Assembly: GCA_035547155.1 (NCBI GenBank)
Contig: DASZVJ010000081.1
Span: 1 to 8,275, forward strand
DNA from: CAZNMF01 sp035547155
GTDB lineage: Bacteria > Acidobacteriota > Vicinamibacteria > Vicinamibacterales > SCN-69-37
Direction of reading: 5' to 3'
DNA length: 8,275 bases
This document shows positions 6,142-8,275 of the stretch, piece after piece. How positions within the stretch are numbered: position 1 is the first letter of the stretch; every line of letters begins with the position of its first letter. Below the pieces are notes generated by a model. That model did no database searches, was not told where the DNA came from, and worked only from the letters and a program-made list of their open reading frames with translations. Both the position numbers and the translations under genes were made by a program.

Positions 6142-8275
6142 GTGGCTGGCGCCGTGCGTTCCGCGCTTCCCGTCGACGACTACCTTCCCGCGATCGCTGA
6201 CGCGCTCGCGCAGCATCGCGCGGTCGTCGTCACTGCGGCACCGGGTGCGGGCAAGACGACGCGCGTGCCGCCGGCGCTCGTCAACGACGGCCCGGTGCTG
6301 CTATTGCAGCCGCGGCGGGTGGCGGCGCGCTCGATTGCGCGGCGCATCGCAGACGAGCAGGGCTGGACGATCGGACGCGAGGTCGGCTGGCACGTGCGGT
6401 TCGATCGCCGCGACTCGCGCGAGACGCGGCTCCTCGTCGCGACCGAAGGCATCCTCACCGCGCGGCTCCAGAGCGATCCGCTGCTGTCGGGCTTCCGCAC
6501 GATCGTCATCGACGAGTTCCACGAGCGCAGCATCCACGCGGATCTCGGCCTTGCGCTCGCGTGGCAGGCGTGGCATGCGCGCGACGATCTCCGACTCGTT
6601 GTCATGTCGGCGACGATCGACAGCGCGCGCGTGTCGTCGTATCTCGACGGCTGTCCGGTCATCGATGTGCCGGGCCGCACGTTTCCGATCGAGATCGCGT
6701 ACCGGCCGAGCGTGACGATCGAGGACGCGGTCGCCGAGGCTGTGGCAACGGCCGACGGCGCGATTCTCGGATTCCTGCCCGGCGCGGGCGAGATTCGCCG
6801 CGCGATCGACGCGCTGCGATCGCGTCTCGGCGATCGCATTCCCGTGCTGCCGCTCTACGGCGGGCTCGATGCGGACGAGCAGGACGCGGCACTCACGCCG
6901 TCGGACCGCCCACGCGTCGTGCTCGCGACGAACATCGCAGAGACGACCCTGACCGTGCCGGACGTGCGCGTCGTTGTCGACGCGGGCTGGCAGAAGATCG
7001 CGCGTTACGACGCCGAGCGCGGCCTCGACAGCCTCGAGACCGAGCGCATCTCGGCGGACGCGGCCGATCAACGCGCGGGCCGCGCGGGGCGCGTCGCCGC
7101 TGGACGTGCAGTGCGGTTGTGGGACCCGCGCGAGCGCCTGCGGCCGCATCGCGAGCCGGACATCGCGCGCGTCGATCTCGCGTCGCCGCTGCTCGACGTC
7201 ATCGCGTGGGGCGGCGATCCGCGCACGCTCGACTGGTTCGAGGCGCCGCCGGCCGGCGCCCTCGATCGCGCGATCGATTTGCTCGTCGCGCTTGGCATCG
7301 TCGACACGTCGCTACATCTGACACCGCTGGGCCAGGACGTGCGGCGTCTGCCGCTGCATCCGCGGTTGGGACGGCTGCTGATCGGGACCGGCGCGGCGCC
7401 CGCGGCCGCACGTGCCTGCGCGCTGCTGTCCGAGCGGCACTTCCTGCCGCCGGCGGCTGGGTCAACGTCATGCGATCTGCTTGCCGCCGTCGATCGCGAT
7501 CAGACGCTGCCGCCGCACGTGCAGCGCGTGGCGCGAGACATTCGCGAGATCGCGCGGCAGGCGCTGGGCGCTCGGGCGCGCGCGTCGATCGACGACGAGA
7601 CGTTCCGTCGCGCGGTGCTCGGCGCGTATCCGGATCGTGTCGCGCGCCGACGCGCGCCTGGCAGCGATCGCTTTCTGCTCGCGTCCGGCACCGGCGCTCG
7701 TCTCAGTCGTCAGAGCGGCGTCGTTCACCACGAATTCATCGTCGCCGTCGATGTCGCCGCGGGCGCGAGTGTGCCAGGCGCGCCGATCGTCGAAGCCACG
7801 ATTCGTCTCGCGACCGGCATCGAGCGCGACTGGATTCAGCCGACGTCGTCGATGGTCGAGCATCGCCTCGACGAGGACACCGGCGTGGTGCGCGCGGCAC
7901 GGTTCGAGCGCTACGGCGCGATCGTGCTGCGCGAGATCGCGATCGATCCTGACGAGGCCGCGCGCGCGCGGCTGATTGCGGACGGAGCGAAGCGGTGCGG
8001 ACCGACGGAGGAGCAGTCGCAACTGCTGCGACGCCTCGCCGCCGCTGGTGCGCCGATGTCCTTCGACGCGCTCGTCGATCAAGCGAGTGCGTTTGCACGT
8101 CGCCTCGCGGACGTGGACATCACGTCGGTCCTCCCGAACGACGCGCGGCGTGCGCTCGAGCGCTTCGCACCGGCGGAGTTGCCGCTGCCGAGCGGACGAC
8201 ACGCGCGTTTGCGCTATCAGGACGATGGCCGCGTCGTGGCCGCGGTCAAGTTGCAGGAGCTGTTCGGGCTCGCCG
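6142..8275 (+). CDS. hrpB: ATP-dependent helicase HrpB (DEAH/DExH family), 3' truncated by window edge
   Basis: This is a superfamily 2 DExH helicase. The cellular substrate of HrpB is poorly defined; RNA processing is presumed from relatives. The frame is open to the right edge, about 711 residues. Counted from GTG 6142: Walker A PGAGKTT at 34-40, motif Ia QPRRVAARS, motif II DEFH at 124-127, motif III SAT at 156-158, motif V ATNIAETTLTVPDV, and motif VI QRAGRAGR at 310-317. The HrpB-type C-terminal region follows, with YPDRVARRR, a FLLASGTGARL segment, and KLQELFGL at the very edge. E. coli HrpB is about 809 residues, so roughly 100 are missing. GTG 6142 gives MAGAVRSALPVDDYLP, aligning well with the E. 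coli start (SSLPVAAVLPE), and has AAAGAG 7 nt upstream. In-frame alternatives are ATG 6097 and ATG 6100, which would overlap or abut the dus start codon, and GTG 6154. It is divergent from dus. Confidence 0.93.
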   Translation, partial: MAGAVRSALPVDDYLPAIADALAQHRAVVVTAAPGAGKTTRVPPALVNDGPVLLLQPRRVAARSIARRIADEQGWTIGREVGWHVRFDRRDSRETRLLVATEGILTARLQSDPLLSGFRTIVIDEFHERSIHADLGLALAWQAWHARDDLRLVVMSATIDSARVSSYLDGCPVIDVPGRTFPIEIAYRPSVTIEDAVAEAVATADGAILGFLPGAGEIRRAIDALRSRLGDRIPVLPLYGGLDADEQDAALTPSDRPRVVLATNIAETTLTVPDVRVVVDAGWQKIARYDAERGLDSLETERISADAADQRAGRAGRVAAGRAVRLWDPRERLRPHREPDIARVDLASPLLDVIAWGGDPRTLDWFEAPPAGALDRAIDLLVALGIVDTSLHLTPLGQDVRRLPLHPRLGRLLIGTGAAPAAARACALLSERHFLPPAAGSTSCDLLAAVDRDQTLPPHVQRVARDIREIARQALGARARASIDDETFRRAVLGAYPDRVARRRAPGSDRFLLASGTGARLSRQSGVVHHEFIVAVDVAAGASVPGAPIVEATIRLATGIERDWIQPTSSMVEHRLDEDTGVVRAARFERYGAIVLREIAIDPDEAARARLIADGAKRCGPTEEQSQLLRRLAAAGAPMSFDALVDQASAFARRLADVDITSVLPNDARRALERFAPAELPLPSGRHARLRYQDDGRVVAAVKLQELFGLA

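Noticed and set aside
6561..7952. 463-residue + strand frame within hrpB
   Set aside because: Its composition is almost all Arg/Ala/Ser, typical of a shifted frame. The helicase motifs lie in another frame of the same strand.

Overview
The window is GC-rich bacterial DNA with tightly packed genes on both strands. The best guess at the source is an Acidobacteriota genome, perhaps of the Vicinamibacteria type. Two things point there: the left-edge gene carries a C-terminal part that looks like the acidobacterial VWFA-related family, and short heptanucleotide (GAAC-type) tandem repeats sit at two gene borders. This placement rests on recognised family features and not on a database search.

Layout, left to right. 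(1) Positions 2-1264, + strand: the 3' part of a large, probably exported VWFA-related protein, cut by the left edge. (2) Positions 1270-1356: a GAACCCG-type heptamer array between convergent genes, ending exactly at the sdhB stop codon. (3) Positions 1357-4850, - strand: a three-gene succinate dehydrogenase/fumarate reductase operon in the order sdhC-sdhA-sdhB. The iron-sulfur and flavoprotein subunits resemble the mycobacterial Sdh1 class. The anchor is one 275-residue, roughly five-helix protein rich in Cys and His, not a small SdhC/SdhD pair. (4) Positions 4914-6098, - strand: a tRNA-dihydrouridine synthase lying 63 nt upstream of sdhC in the same direction. Its C-terminal half resembles eukaryotic Dus3 more than DusA, DusB or DusC. 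Its N-terminus is partly encoded by a second heptamer array. (5) Positions 6099-6141: a very short divergent control region. (6) From about 6142 to the right edge, + strand: the ATP-dependent helicase HrpB, cut before its C-terminus. It has no ordinary ATG-to-stop frame in the window because it probably starts at GTG and runs off the end.

How the genes work together. SdhC, SdhA and SdhB form one membrane complex that links succinate oxidation (or fumarate reduction) to the quinone pool. The dus gene could be co-transcribed with them, although a possible promoter just before sdhC would allow separate control. Dus and HrpB both belong to RNA metabolism but are divergently transcribed. The VWFA gene appears unrelated. 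I see no tRNA, rRNA, CRISPR array, insertion sequence, toxin-antitoxin pair or defence island. No stretch over 300 bases lacks a gene. I found no clearly new multi-gene system. The points most worth checking are the Cys/His-rich Sdh1-like anchor, the Dus3-like synthase, and the heptamer repeats that touch or enter coding sequence.
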